Below, piece by piece: positions 34,151 through 46,500 of a DNA stretch of 64,000 bases. A model generated the notes under the pieces. It was not told where the DNA came from. It searched no databases and saw only the letters and a list, made by a program, of their open reading frames with translations. Made by a program: the position numbers and the translations under genes. How positions within the stretch are numbered: position 1 is the stretch's first letter; each line of letters starts with the position of its first letter. This stretch comes from Fratercula arctica (lineage: Eukaryota; Chordata; Aves; Charadriiformes; Alcidae), in the NCBI GenBank assembly GCA_947846985.1, contig CANTUZ010000001.1:151682447-151746446 (forward strand), written 5' to 3'.

Positions 34151-37100
34151 ACGACTTTACAGATATAACAGGAAGGAGGAAAGGATAACCAGGCAGATTC
34201 TGTGTCAGAAGTCACAGGGACTGTCCAGCTGGCCTAAAAGGAGACAAAGCCCTCCCCTCAAGGATGACTAGCACCACGCAATTCAGGGACCGTTACTTAA
34301 AACGGAGATGCTGTAACGTGCCCTGCAGGTCAGCGGCAGTTCGCTCAGCTGCTCAGCCTGCAACGTCTCATCACAGTTCCCACACGTTAAGCAACACTTG
34401 AAGCTGCCAGCCTCTGCCCGCTGGCACAACCTCCCAGAAACATAACCGTCCCAGCGGGCACGCTGTGCTGGGGTGCCGTTAGGAGAGCCCAGCAAAACCG
34501 TAATTTCTCCTCTAGGTTCCCCTTAGTGCAGGGGGCCTCTTGCAGAATGCAGATGCTCTCCAGCTCAGCTGTTTCGTGTTTAAAGCGTTTGCAACAGCCT
34601 CCTCCCTGAGGACAAAACCAATATCCTTCAAAGGAGGATCTTTAATTAGTCTGAGCAGTGTAGGTAGGAAACAACAACTTCTGCTCCATCAGCAACACTC
34701 GCTGCAGGCTCTGCCTTGCCACCCCTGACTGACAGGACACCTGACATTTAAAATAAAAATCGTTACTTTCTTCTTCAACAACGTTACTTCTTTAATGGCT
34801 GCAAAGTTTAAATGGCAAGGTTCCAGCTTGCAGGAGCACTCATTCCTTCTTCTTCCTGACGCTGGCTGCAAACCTACACACCACCCGTCAAAATTCAGCT
34901 CTTTAATTAAAGCTGTCTGATTATTATAAAATAAGTAAGGCTTTACTGTCAGTACTGGCAGCTTAAGGAGAGACTGGGCATTTTATTTCACTAAAGAGTT
35001 AGCAGGTTTTGTTGTATAGATTCATTTTTAGTACCAGGGGGGTGGTCCCGCTGGGTTTTTTATTTGTTTAAGAGTAGAAGCATGGAAGCTGAGGCTTGAA
35101 AAGAAAGGACACAAACTTAAGCTCCTAAAGGTTTAAGCGCTTTTAATTTTTGAAGTCAGACTACCTCTTCAAGTGCCTAAATGCAGACTCCCTGAGTTGA
35201 TTATGGAAAATATGAATTAGCTTTTATAAATGCTGCCTAGTATTCATAGACATAATGGGCAAAATTGCAGACGAATGTAAAGTTTTAAAAAGAAAAAACA
35301 CACCACACACGTATAACCCTTCCCTGAACTCAAGAGACGGGTGCTTGAGCACAAGAGAAGGAGAAAAAAAAAACAGAGTGGTCTTGCAAAACAAATGTGA
35401 AGAAATCCACAGGTCCTATCACCTTAACCGATAGATGAACTCCCCTGCCTGATTCAGAGCTCAAGGATCAGCAGCCTTTGGCTAGCAATGACCTCAGCTG
35501 CCACGGGTTTTAGACCCTGCCCAGCAGAAACTGCTGCCCCCTCTATCATACAAATACCTACTATCAGAGCAGAAAGAGGAACAACACTGGCAGGACTTTG
35601 TGTTCAGTGCTGCTGTCGCAGAGCGTTACACATTAAGTACCATGCACTAAAAAAGGCCATTTGATGTCAAATCCTGTTCCAGCATGTGATCTCGACAGAT
35701 AATGGAACAAACGACTACATTAAAGAACCCCTTCCCAGTAAATAAGTCCTATACCTTGCTTTCAGTGGAAACATCTGACATACCTCTCAGCCTTCCCATA
35801 AACTTGCACTGAGCCCAAACGCTGCGGATACACACAGAGCTGATACTTCGCCAACAGCAGGTATAACCAAAGCCTTCCCGTCCCAAACTGTCAAAAAGTC
35901 TCCAGCTTTCAACTTTGCAGCACACCTCATGTGAAAACAGCTACTGCCCCGGGAAGCTAAGGATGATCAGAGCAATAGTATTTGTTGATGACAACGCCAA
36001 GGAAGAACATCCCTACCTTGTACCTGAAGCCATGACACTAGAGCTGCTTTAGATCAGCCAGACCTGCCCAAACCCATCCCACAGCAAAAAGTCTTGCGTT
36101 TTGAAGCTGCCTCCAGTGGTCCTCCACACCACGAGATGGATACTTCAAAATACCCATGTTGCACTTGTACAGCCTTAACTCTGCACAAATTCACACAGAA
36201 ACCCACAGAAATCATTTTGGCACCTAATTGTGTATGGAGCAGTACCTCCATTAGCACTCGTACTTTGTCACCCGCCCTCTGAGGAAAGATGCATTTCACT
36301 TTTATGTCACCACAGGAGTGGTGGGAGTCACTTGGTTTTTACTCGTGTCAAAGGCAGACCAAAGGCAGTTTTGAAGGTCTACTGAAAGCTGTAGAGAGAA
36401 AGGAAACAAGGACACAGGATGTGAACAAGATCAAATAAATATATATTCAAAAGTATGTGCAGCATTCGTCTAGACAAATTATTTTAAGATACCCCATACT
36501 TGAGAGCTGGTATTCCAATTTCCTATGACAAGTCCTTTGTCAGAGTGCCAGAAAACATTACTTCAGTCAATTTTATAAAAAAAAAAGTAAAAAATAGGAG
36601 CAGTACTGGATTACGGTTCAGAAAACAAAATAGCAGTAGATGAAAACATCTGTATCCTAAAACCAGGTCTTAAACAAAAACAGAAAACAAAGTTGTGTGC
36701 TTAGTTCTCCTCTATGTTTTTTTCCAGAGATGTAAGGACTAGTGGAACAGACCATTTAATAACATGTGTGCTGGCTCTCTCCCCCCACAAGTCCTCATAA
36801 TACAGGGAAGACTTTCGACCCAGCATTGCCTTCATTTACCTGCAAACAGGCATTTCAGTTTCTTTGGCTATCCCTCCCCATTTACAGCACCCCCTTACGT
36901 CATCTGTACCTACCTCTGTTTCCAGATCTTTGCTCCCAAGCAGGTGAAAGAAAGGCCTAAGCTACTCATCACCTTGCAGGACGTAAAGACAATCAGCAGA
37001 ATCAGGAAGGAAGACACAGGCTGCAGGCAAAGACCCTGGAGGTGCACAGCCAGAAGAGCAAGGGTGCAGAAGTAAAGCAATGGGAGGAGGAGGGAAAGTC

Positions 37101-38393
37101 ACAGTGCTTGGGAAGGGATAGAATAAACCTACAACAGATAAGCAGCATATTAAGATTGTGCAAGAACTTCCTCCATCCCCAGTTGCGTATTTTTGCCAAG
37201 CATAACTGACGTTTGTGCCTTGCCATTTAAAGCTGCCCATCAGTGGTCAGTCTTGCAATTGCTCTGGACTTACCCTCATTTACTCTTCCCCACCTGAAAG
37301 GCAGGTTCAAGATGGAAAGGAGACTCGGTAGGGGCCAGTACTAGATTCCCGCATCCCTGAGTCAGCGAAACGGAGGCCTGCCACTGCAGGAGTGGTGCCA
37401 GCGTGCCGTCAGGCAGCAGAGCCCTACCCTTCTCCAGCAGCAAACATTTCCTCCAGCCCATGCTTTGCAGTCTTGAAGAGATGGTCAAGCTCTTCAGGCT
37501 GGCACCATAAAACAGAGGATCAAGAGAACCTGAGAGAAGGTCTTTAACCAAGAAAGCATCAATGTTGATTGTAAATCATTTATGAACATTTCAGCATATG
37601 CCTAGAAACCAAAACCGAAAATCCTGCCATCTCATAACGGCAGGGGAAGAGAAAGCCACACTGGGCAAACAACCTTGCTTACCATGGAAACTTATAAGTA
37701 TTACATACTTGGGCTACTGGACAAATGGAAAAAGTAATGAGAATTAACATAAATCAGAACCTAGAAAACAAGAAAGAGTTAATAGAACATAAAATTCAGA
37801 GGGAAAAAGATTGCTTCTGAGTTTGTCAGGACCCAGAAGAACGTTAATTATAGATCAGGCCATTGCTCGGCTGCAGTTGGGGGGCGGGGGGAAGATCAAA
37901 ATGTTTAATTGAATATTCCTGGGAGGGGGTGGTTCTGAATTACTGCTCTTTGTACGAGAACAGATGATACAGTCATCCCACAGGATGGTAATGAAATGAT
38001 TTTCATCCCACCAATAATGGAAGAGACTATAAAACCAACAGCTACTCAAAGCTGGCCCTTTTAATTAGCAGACCTAGAAAACCTCCATCTGAAAAGTCTA
38101 AACAGAGCTCCTAAGGAGCTCCTGAAACTATTTTCAGTATGAGACAATACTGATGGACTGGAAAAAATAATATGAAAATATTTAAGTGTAAAGAAGGCAA
38201 CGAAAGTAACAGCAAGTTAACCTACCTACTGTTCATTCCTGACTACGGGAAGAGATGGAGAAGGGAAGAGAGAAGTTAGAGTCCAAGAATAAAAGGGAGA
38301 GAAATCTAATTTATGCTTATAATTTCACAATAATTGATAATCTAGCTTCTCAAATTTTCTCTTTTTGTAATAACGTTAAAAGCTTAATACATC

Positions 38394-38930
38394 TTGTCTC
38401 TCGTAAGGCAACTGACTTGGTGCTATACAAAACAAAGCCAGAGTGATATGAAGTCAACAGGCCACGTTCAGCACAATAAAGAAATAAGAAATCTCCAGAT
38501 GGGAAACACAAATCAGCTGATTACATCACATGTTTTCAGTGGGTTCCCACAGGGATCGGTTCTTGGCCCCAGACTCTAATATTTTATCAATGACCTGAGA
38601 GTCACCACCACTGAAGTTTGCAGATAACGCAGCATCAGCAGGAGCAGCGAGTAATAAAAAGGTCAGGTCACAAAACCAAAACACAGAGTACTTGGTAAGC
38701 AGCCATAAACAAGCAACATACTTTAAATAAAGCTGAAGGTTAAAAAAAAAAAAAAAAAAAAATCTTACTGCTGCAAACAAAAGGCCCCAAGTCACACTCG
38801 GGTGACTGACAATCAGAAGCAGAGATCTCAAAAAGGACTTGGGACCCTGAGAGAGAAGTGGCTGAAGGAGCATCTGTAGGACAGGTACCTCAAGTGGTGG
38901 GTGCATGAAGGAGGGCCCGGGGAGGAACAA
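38394..38930 (+). mobile_element. Ancient CR1-like LINE, reverse transcriptase part
   Basis: A translated stretch ending at 38579 contains SGFPQGSVLGP, the reverse transcriptase motif typical of CR1/L3 non-LTR elements. The DNA that follows, 'atcaatgacctgagagtcacc...gaagtttgcagataac' and 'gagatctcaaaaaggacttggga', keeps the element's order. Its fabric is broken by an A21 run at 38742-38762. It is in the same orientation as the ancient fragment at 39430-39905 and probably belongs to the same insertion. The left boundary is uncertain. Confidence 0.72.
38726..38762 (+). repeat. AATAAA followed by an A21 tract
   Basis: An AATAAA (38726-38731) is followed 10 nt later by 21 uninterrupted A residues. 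The arrangement resembles the 3' end of a retroposed polyadenylated RNA. No source gene and no flanking duplication could be recognised, so chance inside the old LINE is just as likely. Confidence 0.6.
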
Positions 38931-39429
38931 GGAATGACTGCAGACATCTGCTTGTGCTCTGAGCACGAGAGAGCCCTCGCTGCACCCCAGGTCGAGGCCC
39001 TCGGCCAGAGCATCGAGGTCTCACACAGTCCCAGGAGAAGTCCAGTGCTGAGGACCCTCGCATGGCCATCCGGTGCTGTGGGGCCAGTGCTCACACACCC
39101 AAAGAACAGCAGGGAGGTACTGGTACTGCAGAAATTTTGCCTATTTTATTTTGATAGGGTTTTTTTGTTTGTGTGTTTGTACTTGCTTCTTAAATGAGGC
39201 TTCATATTTAAACGAAGTCGCCCTGAAAAGCTTAACCCCCAGCTACAGCTTCGTACTACAGCCTCATGCCAATCGCACAACCCGCTGCACAAGTCTGTCC
39301 CCTGCACAACCCAGAGTACACGGGTTTAAGAACTTCAGAAGACAGAGGAGTGTGAGGCAGGAATTAATTTTCTCCATGCTCATGGCAGATACAGCTTCTG
39401 CTGGCCACAGCCAGGGTCCAATCCTATAC

Positions 39430-39905
39430 CACCAAATTCCAAAAAAAGGATGTTGAACAATTGGAGAAAGTTCAGAGAATCACAAGAATCACTGCGGAGT
39501 TGGAAATCCTGCCTCACAATAAAAGCAAATAACAAAAGAAGAAACCAATGTATTCAGCTTGTCAAAGAGGAAACGAATGCAGAACATGAACTTTCTTAAG
39601 TACTGAACGAGGGAATAAGATTTAGAGAATGGCTCTACCAGCTTGCAGCTAAAATTACAAGCTGAAGCCAGATCCATTCATCATGGTTATAAAGGGACAC
39701 AATATTAAAATAGGGAGAACAATCAATCATGAAGAAACAGCATGGATTCTTTGACCCAAGCCATTCTTAATTGAAGACTGGAGGTTTCCCTACAAAGATA
39801 TGCAGGAATTCAAACAGGAAACAATCTGGGGAGGTTTTCTAGGCCATGATTTACATAAGGCCAAACTAATCAATCACAATTGTTTCCTTTGGCCTTCTTG
39901 CAGCA
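39430..39905 (+). mobile_element. Ancient CR1-like LINE, 3' end
   Basis: This matches the old amniote CR1 3' region in order: 'ggatgttgaacaattggagaaagttcagagaatcacaagaatcactgcggagttggaaatcctgcctcaca', 'ttcagcttgtcaaagaggaaacg', 'gatatgcaggaattcaaacaggaaacaatctggggaggttttctaggcc' and 'ggccaaactaatcaatcacaattgtttcctttggcctt'. It is a well-degraded relic, antisense to the gene. Confidence 0.8.
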
Positions 39906-42453
39906 AAACAAGGCTGTTCACTAGAGCAGCAGCACATTCTGGAAAACTCGATACAAACCTGGAGTTGGGAAACCTGCTGATGCTGCTTTGCATTCCTATA
40001 TTCCAGATAACTCGATACCCTTATCGGGAAGGCAGCTAGGGAACACAGTCCAAGAACCAAGGTTTAAAACCAAAGGTTGCTTGCATTAGACACAACCCAC
40101 CTGCTCACAGGCAAGCTCCAAACACAGCGCTTGATAAACTTCAAGTAGCCATCACCTCCCACAACACTAGCCCACTGAAAACCTTTTCCCTTATAGTTTA
40201 TTTTTAAGGCTGGGTTCTTGAGCCTTACTGCACGAGTGAGTCAGCTTTCCTCCCCACGCCCGAGCTGGGCTGGCAAGGGCTGTGGACACCCCAGCACCGG
40301 CTGGGAGAGGTAATCCCTACCGCTTGCCATTGCCCCAAGAGCTGCACCTCAATAGAGAGCAGGGAGAGGATCACAGAGGAAAAATTTGGCAGGCTTGCAT
40401 TGGACTTCAGCGTTTCTCAGTCAAAGAGATTGAAAACACAAACACCCAACAACACCCGCACATGCAAACTATCCTATCCTTTCTTATCCTATTCCCTACC
40501 ATTTTGAAACAGATCCATTCCTCAGGACCAGAAGGGTAGCTGCAGTCATGCCAAAGCACAAGCAAATGTCTATGACAAACTGAGGATTCACAAGCACACG
40601 GTGTTGTGATCATTTTCAGAATCCACATTTAATTTCCAAACAAACCACATCCGATAGATGGCTGATTTCAGTGGTGATGGGAGATTCCCCATGAGCCCAG
40701 GCGAGGGGAACACTTGGGGTGAGTGTGGGAATTAAAAGGGAGCTTCCACATGGAGAGAGTGACTTCAGAAGAAGTCATTTAGCAGTCACTCATTTCCAAG
40801 TCTCTTTTACAACATCTCCTAGTTAGCAAAACTGCACATGCCTGCGCAACTCCTCCATGGCCTATCGTCCTTTCCAAGTACCAATTCTGCAGCAGCAGAA
40901 GGCTGCCCATAGGAGATATATCAACGGCAAGTTACTTTATTCTTGCTTTAAACCCAAGAAAGAGCCCTGACACAAGCACGTAACGTGCAAACCCGTTCAG
41001 AGATGCAGAAAGAACAAGACAGCTTGGGGTCTTATTTTATGTTAGAAAAAAAAGCTTATTTTTTTAGTTTGATAAACATTAAAAGCCAACAGATGACGGG
41101 AAGGAAGGAGAGGGAGAATTTGAAGGAAAGGAGGAGTTTCATCCTGCTTTAAAGATTAATTACAAGATGAATCCCACCAGGCTGCCTGAGTTTTTGGCAT
41201 TAAAGCAGAAGGGAGCTCCAGCCAACACATACACTCGCACCCCTGCACAGCATCTTCCCAGTCCACATCCCTCAAACAGTGCTAACGCTCAAAGCCGCTT
41301 TCACTTGCAGCACTATGATTTAATTAATTGGCTGTATTGAGCCAGGACGCTGCGCAGCAGACGAACTCTCCCAGAGACTGCCAAAAATGCCTGCCAGTCT
41401 CCTGGGGACAGAGACGGGCGGAGGGAAGTTTCAGACGTTGCATAAGCACCGGCACACGTAATCACTCACTCGCCCCATCCCAGCCAAGGCTAAACTCAGA
41501 CCCCTGCCAGCCGCAGCCAAGATCTGCTCCAGCTCTTCGGAGGCGACTGGGTGCCCAGTGGGCCGGCGGCGAAGGGAGGCAGAGGCCCAGCGCGGGTGTG
41601 TGTGTGGGGCTGGAGACGGGGCCTGCTCATGGACGCCCGTCCCAGCACCTAGCAAGCACGAGCCCAGAGGCCCCTTTTGTGTAACCGTTACCCCAGAGCT
41701 TAAAAGAAGGGGGGCAGGGGGAAAGAAGTGTTTTTTCCAGGCTCTGTCAGCGTTGCTGGAAGGAAAGAAATAGGCCCATGCGGTCAGAGGGCCAGGCCGA
41801 AGCCAGAAGGCGCCCTGTGCTGTGTCCCACACTGCCTGAGCGGGCTCGGCCTCTCGTCCCCTGGAGCAAAGGCGGCCTTCGCCTCTCCGTTCCACACGCC
41901 TAAGGGCAATAACAAAGTGATGCTCTCCTGCCACAAGGCATTTCAAGGATGACGGCGTGAAAGATTGCATCTCATTCAACGCCAAGATTATCAGCATCAT
42001 AAAAATGCCAGAGAGAGACAGGACATATAGGTAGCCCCTTGTCTCACGTAGGATACGGTGCTCTGCCAAGGCCTGGAGGGAGAGACCCACACAGCCATTT
42101 TAGGGCTTTGAGGGCGACTGGGAGGTAAAGAGCAAGCTCAGGAGGTCAGAAAGCGCAATTTGCATTCAAACTTCAGGTGTCGTGATTTCTTCCCTGCAGC
42201 CTGTAAGCCATCTGCGGTGCGTGGCCACGCAGAACCCTGGCTGCCGAGCACCAAGCCAGCACAGCCTGCCCGGCATTACACAGCTGGAGCGGAGAGCAGC
42301 TAAGGCGGGGAAAACACTTTCCTGGAGCTAAATGAGTCTGTTCGGCTCTAGGGAAACACAGGTATGTAGCCAGAAAAATAACTGGAGGAACCTTGTACTG
42401 CTTATCAGCAACACATAACTACAGAGCCAGTTAAGGCTACATACACACAGAGC

Positions 42454-42476
42454 TATATATGTGTGTGTGCGCGCGC
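42454..42476. repeat. Alternating purine/pyrimidine tract (TA/TG/CG), Z-DNA candidate
   Basis: Twenty-three bases alternate strictly between pyrimidine and purine: TATATAT, then GTGTGTGT, then GCGCGCGC. CG- and TG-alternating DNA is the classic left-handed-helix former. It sits just right of the GC-richer island at 41330-41900. Confidence 0.85.
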
Positions 42477-43122
42477 CTGTGTGTATTAAATATAGCTCAG
42501 TTTTTTAATAAGGCGCCGTTGGCTGCGGAACAGTGCGGATGAGCATCTGCTACAGACCATCTGGACTGGGAGGGAGGGAGAGCGAAACGCTATGGGATTC
42601 TTGAGGAATTTGAAACTTGAGGCAGATTTTACACAGAAAACTGTTGTGTAAGGTACACTGACAAATGTGTGTTATCAGGAAGGTTCTTTAACTAAAAGAA
42701 AAAAAAAAAAAGGAGGAGAAGTGATCCTGAAACTGCTGCTTCCTGCGGGGGCTGGAGTTGGCTGCAGGCAACAGCACTGATCTCATGCCACTGAAATTCA
42801 GCATCATTAAAAGAAACAAAACCAAGTTATCAGGACATACGTCTGTATGGGAGAAGATCTAGTGCTGGACTGGTGTTGCCCCAATGAAGTGAAAGTGGTA
42901 CCTGACGTTCAGTGGGCTACTGTGGAGTATCTTAAATTTCCATCAAAAAATAAAAGCTCAGAAAAAACACAGCAAGTTTATTCATTAAATTAACATACAA
43001 GAACAAACGGTTTGTGTGTAAAGCACTCTGAAATCCTTCTGACTAAGATGGCTTCATATTCATAACGTATTTGCACACAGGGAGATATTACCAGTATTCT
43101 TCTTCAAAGACTACAGCAAAAT

Positions 43123-43597
43123 TATATAGAATGGTTCGGGTTGGAAGGGACCTTAAAGATCATCGAGTTCCAACCCCCCTGCCATGGGCAGGGACACCTC
43201 CCACTAGACCAGGCTGCTCAAAGCCTCATCCAGCCTGGCCTTGAACACTTCCAGGGATGGGGCATCCACAGCCTCGCTGGGCAACCTGTTCCAGTGCCTC
43301 ACCACCCTCACAGTAAAGAATTTCTTCCTAATATCCAGACTAAATCTACCCTCTTTCAGTTTGAAACTGTTACCCCTCATCCTATCACTACACTCCCTGA
43401 TAAAGAGTCCCTCCCCATCCTTCCTGTAGGCCCCTTTCAGGTACTGGAAGGCTGCTATAAGGTCTCCCTGGAGCCTTCTCTTCTCCAAGCTGAACAACTC
43501 CAACTCTCTCAGCCTGTCCTCATAGGAGAGGTGCTCCAGCCCCTCTGATCATCTTCGTGGCCCTCCTCTGGACCTGCTCCAACAGGTCCATGTCCTG
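43123..43597 (-). mobile_element. CR1 LINE, ORF2 tail and 3' UTR
   Basis: A young inverted CR1. It starts 'agaatggttcgggttggaagggaccttaaagatcatcgagttccaacccccctgccatgggcagggacacc' and extends through 'cctctggacctgctccaacaggtccatgtcctg'. The minus-strand frame at 43204-43503 ([27 protein letters not shown]) is the ORF2 C-terminal remnant, not a host gene. It has the same orientation as CREB3L2. The microsatellite tail of the 3' end is lost. Confidence 0.95.
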
Positions 43598-46500
43598 AAC
43601 TAGAATATTTTACAAATCAAGGTGCACAATGACCATGGCTTATGCAGAACCAATACAAAGACTCAGACACACCAAAACTAAAATTGTCAAGTTTTTCAAA
43701 TTGCTGAGCAATTTTTATTTTTTTTTCCCTGGTTGCAAGATCTGTAATGGGTAACAAAGGAAACTAAAGAACATGAAGTAAGCTCAAGTCTGCAGAGTCT
43801 GCAAACTTCCCCAGAAAATTTTTAGGTGTGCACAAATGACAAGGAATTGAAAAACACTGTTCTGATTCTACGGACAAGTTGCGATGACAAACGGCTTGGG
43901 AAGATCTGGTCTTCAGCAAGAGTCAAAATGAGCATGGTTAGCACTAATGCCAAATGGGAACTCAGTATTTCTGGGATTTCCATAGGCTGAATTGTACCTG
44001 TCCTGTAACAGTAGCAAGCTGCTAGCATGCACACACTGGGAACTCAAGCAGAGGACAATACGGAGAAATAACAACTCTTCTTTTGGAAAGAGCAGCTATC
44101 CATCTTTTCTCCACTACCAGTCATCTGTATTTTTCCAATATTACAATAAAAAAAAAAAAAATCTAATAACACTTCAAAAGGTCTAATAGGGTACCATTTT
44201 GTAAAAGGAGCCCACAAAATCATTTAACAGAAGGACATAATAGCTCTGTTCCACGAAAGGATCCAGTTACACACGCCTCCAGGTTGAGCTTTATGGGGAC
44301 AGCCAGCCACACTCAGAAAAGCCAGCAAACAGATGGAGATAATAGAAATTTAAATGGAGCATCCAGCTTTCAGTATAACCACCGTATGTGGTATTTTATC
44401 AGTTGCCAGGCGAGTAGGAGTGGAGGGAAGAAGTAGAAGAGATCATCAATCTCGCCACCCTGTCTACATTGCTCCAATCTCTGGCTCACGTAGCAGCAGT
44501 TAAAACTATTCCCATTTTGACAGGGCTTGTTAAGCCAGTCAGGAAAGGTCAAGACAGAACATGGAAATAGATTTAGACCAGATGCCCATGCTAATAGTAT
44601 TTCAAACCACATATTCCCCACCTAAAATGAAAATATTAAATAAAAGCAGTGATAATCTGATATGCTTTTAAAGGTTTAGTGGTCCAGCCATTTTTATTTA
44701 AGCAGATGATTTGTCTGATCCTTATGCAAACCCATTTTTAAAAGTTCAGAGAGGGAACAAAGATACATCTTGAGAAGCAGACTTTTTTGATGTGCAGAAA
44801 TTTGTATTCATGGCTTTTTTGTTGCTAAGATAAAGGTCATACACACAAAGCTGTAACTGCAGGAATAAAAGCTTGATAGGACTTTTCATTGTAAATAAAG
44901 CTTACCTATTATTAGACAACACTGCTACCATACACCACCAAGATGGGCAAACAGAGCAATAATAAGCAAATTGGCTATAGACTCGGACAAACTGTGAAAT
45001 CTCTCATTGCTAAGGGATGTCCACGTGCATATTCAGATGCTCTCCTGGTACACTCTGAAGCTGGTGTTTGGTTTAGGGAAGAAATCAAGCAGCTAAGGAG
45101 GACTATTGAGAGGGTCCCTGCCAGGACTTACGAGAACCCCAGCACTGACCTGCTAAAGCCTTCAGTGATGAGACAGGCAGAAAAAAGGCGCAAAGACACA
45201 ACTGGGGAGCAGGACAGGAATGCACACAGCTCCTTATCTTGCTTTTCAACACTGAAATTCTCATGGCAATGACTCTTTTCTTATCCCAAAAACAAGAGGA
45301 CACTTGTGTAACCGGTGCAGGGACAGTCACAGGCAAGCGTCCTCTGCTGATATACCTAAGCTTCGTCCTTGGCAAGATAACCTGTAGCAGCAAAAAGGTC
45401 ATGCAGTCATTCATCTCGTTCAGCCTCTGCCGATGGTGGTACAAGAGCTCACTGCTTGTGATGGGAAGAACCCTGGGAATGTTAGGGAAAGGGACAACAT
45501 TTCGCCAAGAGCCACCCAGAGCACCCCAGGTGCTTTTTGCACAAGATACCCATCTAGCCCCAGAATACCCACACCCTTCACTCACTGCCCGAAAACTCAG
45601 ACAAACAAGTTGTGGAAAAAATCCAGAAAAACAGCCCTAGTTTAAGACAACATTGCCCTCCAGCTCCCTGCAGGACTACTGCACTCTCACCGTGGGAGGA
45701 GCAGGCCTTCACCTCAGCCATTTCTGTTCACAGGAGGGGACAAGGTGCCCAACTCGCCTTTCTAAGCAGTGTAAGATAAAACACCGGTGCATAAGGCCTG
45801 GGCGCCTCTTCCCGTGGCAGCCTTCAGCAGAGAAGCAAGACAGACAGCAAGAGGCGGCAGCATGAGAAAGCAATGCTGTGCCGCAGCTCCCCTCTCACAG
45901 TTGTCACTGGGCTTGCTTTAAAACACGTATTTTAAATTAAAAAAATTGTCAATGCCCAAAAGATACAGCTGTTCAACTTTCCTCAGCCATTAGAGCAACA
46001 CCAAGAGCTGTGCTGCTAAGCCATTTGTTTTAACAAATTAAATAAATACAGCTTCTCTCATACCCAGCACCAACCTTGGACGAACCTGCATTTTGGCAAC
46101 CAGCAAAGAAAGACCAAGTATGTGCCCAGAGCGGTTCCAGGGCTACTTCAGCCCAAAGCACAGACAGAGAATTGTTGTCTTTGGAAAGCGGCAAGAGCAT
46201 CCCCACAATTCACCCCGCCAAAGCCCCAGCCCTGCTCTCACACTTTATGTTTAACTGATGGTAACTGATGTGTTAACCACCACCCCCTCACCACCAGATT
46301 TACATCATCCCTTTGGTAGAATAAAACCATACGTATTCAGCGGGTTTTGGTGAAAAGTTATGCACGCATGCAAGGCTCAACGGTCCCAGGGTCCCAAACA
46401 CCTGACTGTTGGCGCTGACCCCTGCTCCTTCCCCACCCACCCAAAATGAAACACAGAGACATTTGTTGTAAAATCGCTCCACCGCAGGCGCACAGAGCAG

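Noticed and set aside
41330..42100. The GC-richer island as the CREB3L2 promoter and first exon
   Set aside because: No sequence resembling the known N-terminal exon (a short acidic peptide ending just before HFTEF) with a matching donor was found on the minus strand.
43204..43503. A 99-codon minus frame with protein-like sequence
   Set aside because: It is the remnant of CR1 ORF2 (RRLQGDL, VRVVRHWNRLP), not a host gene.
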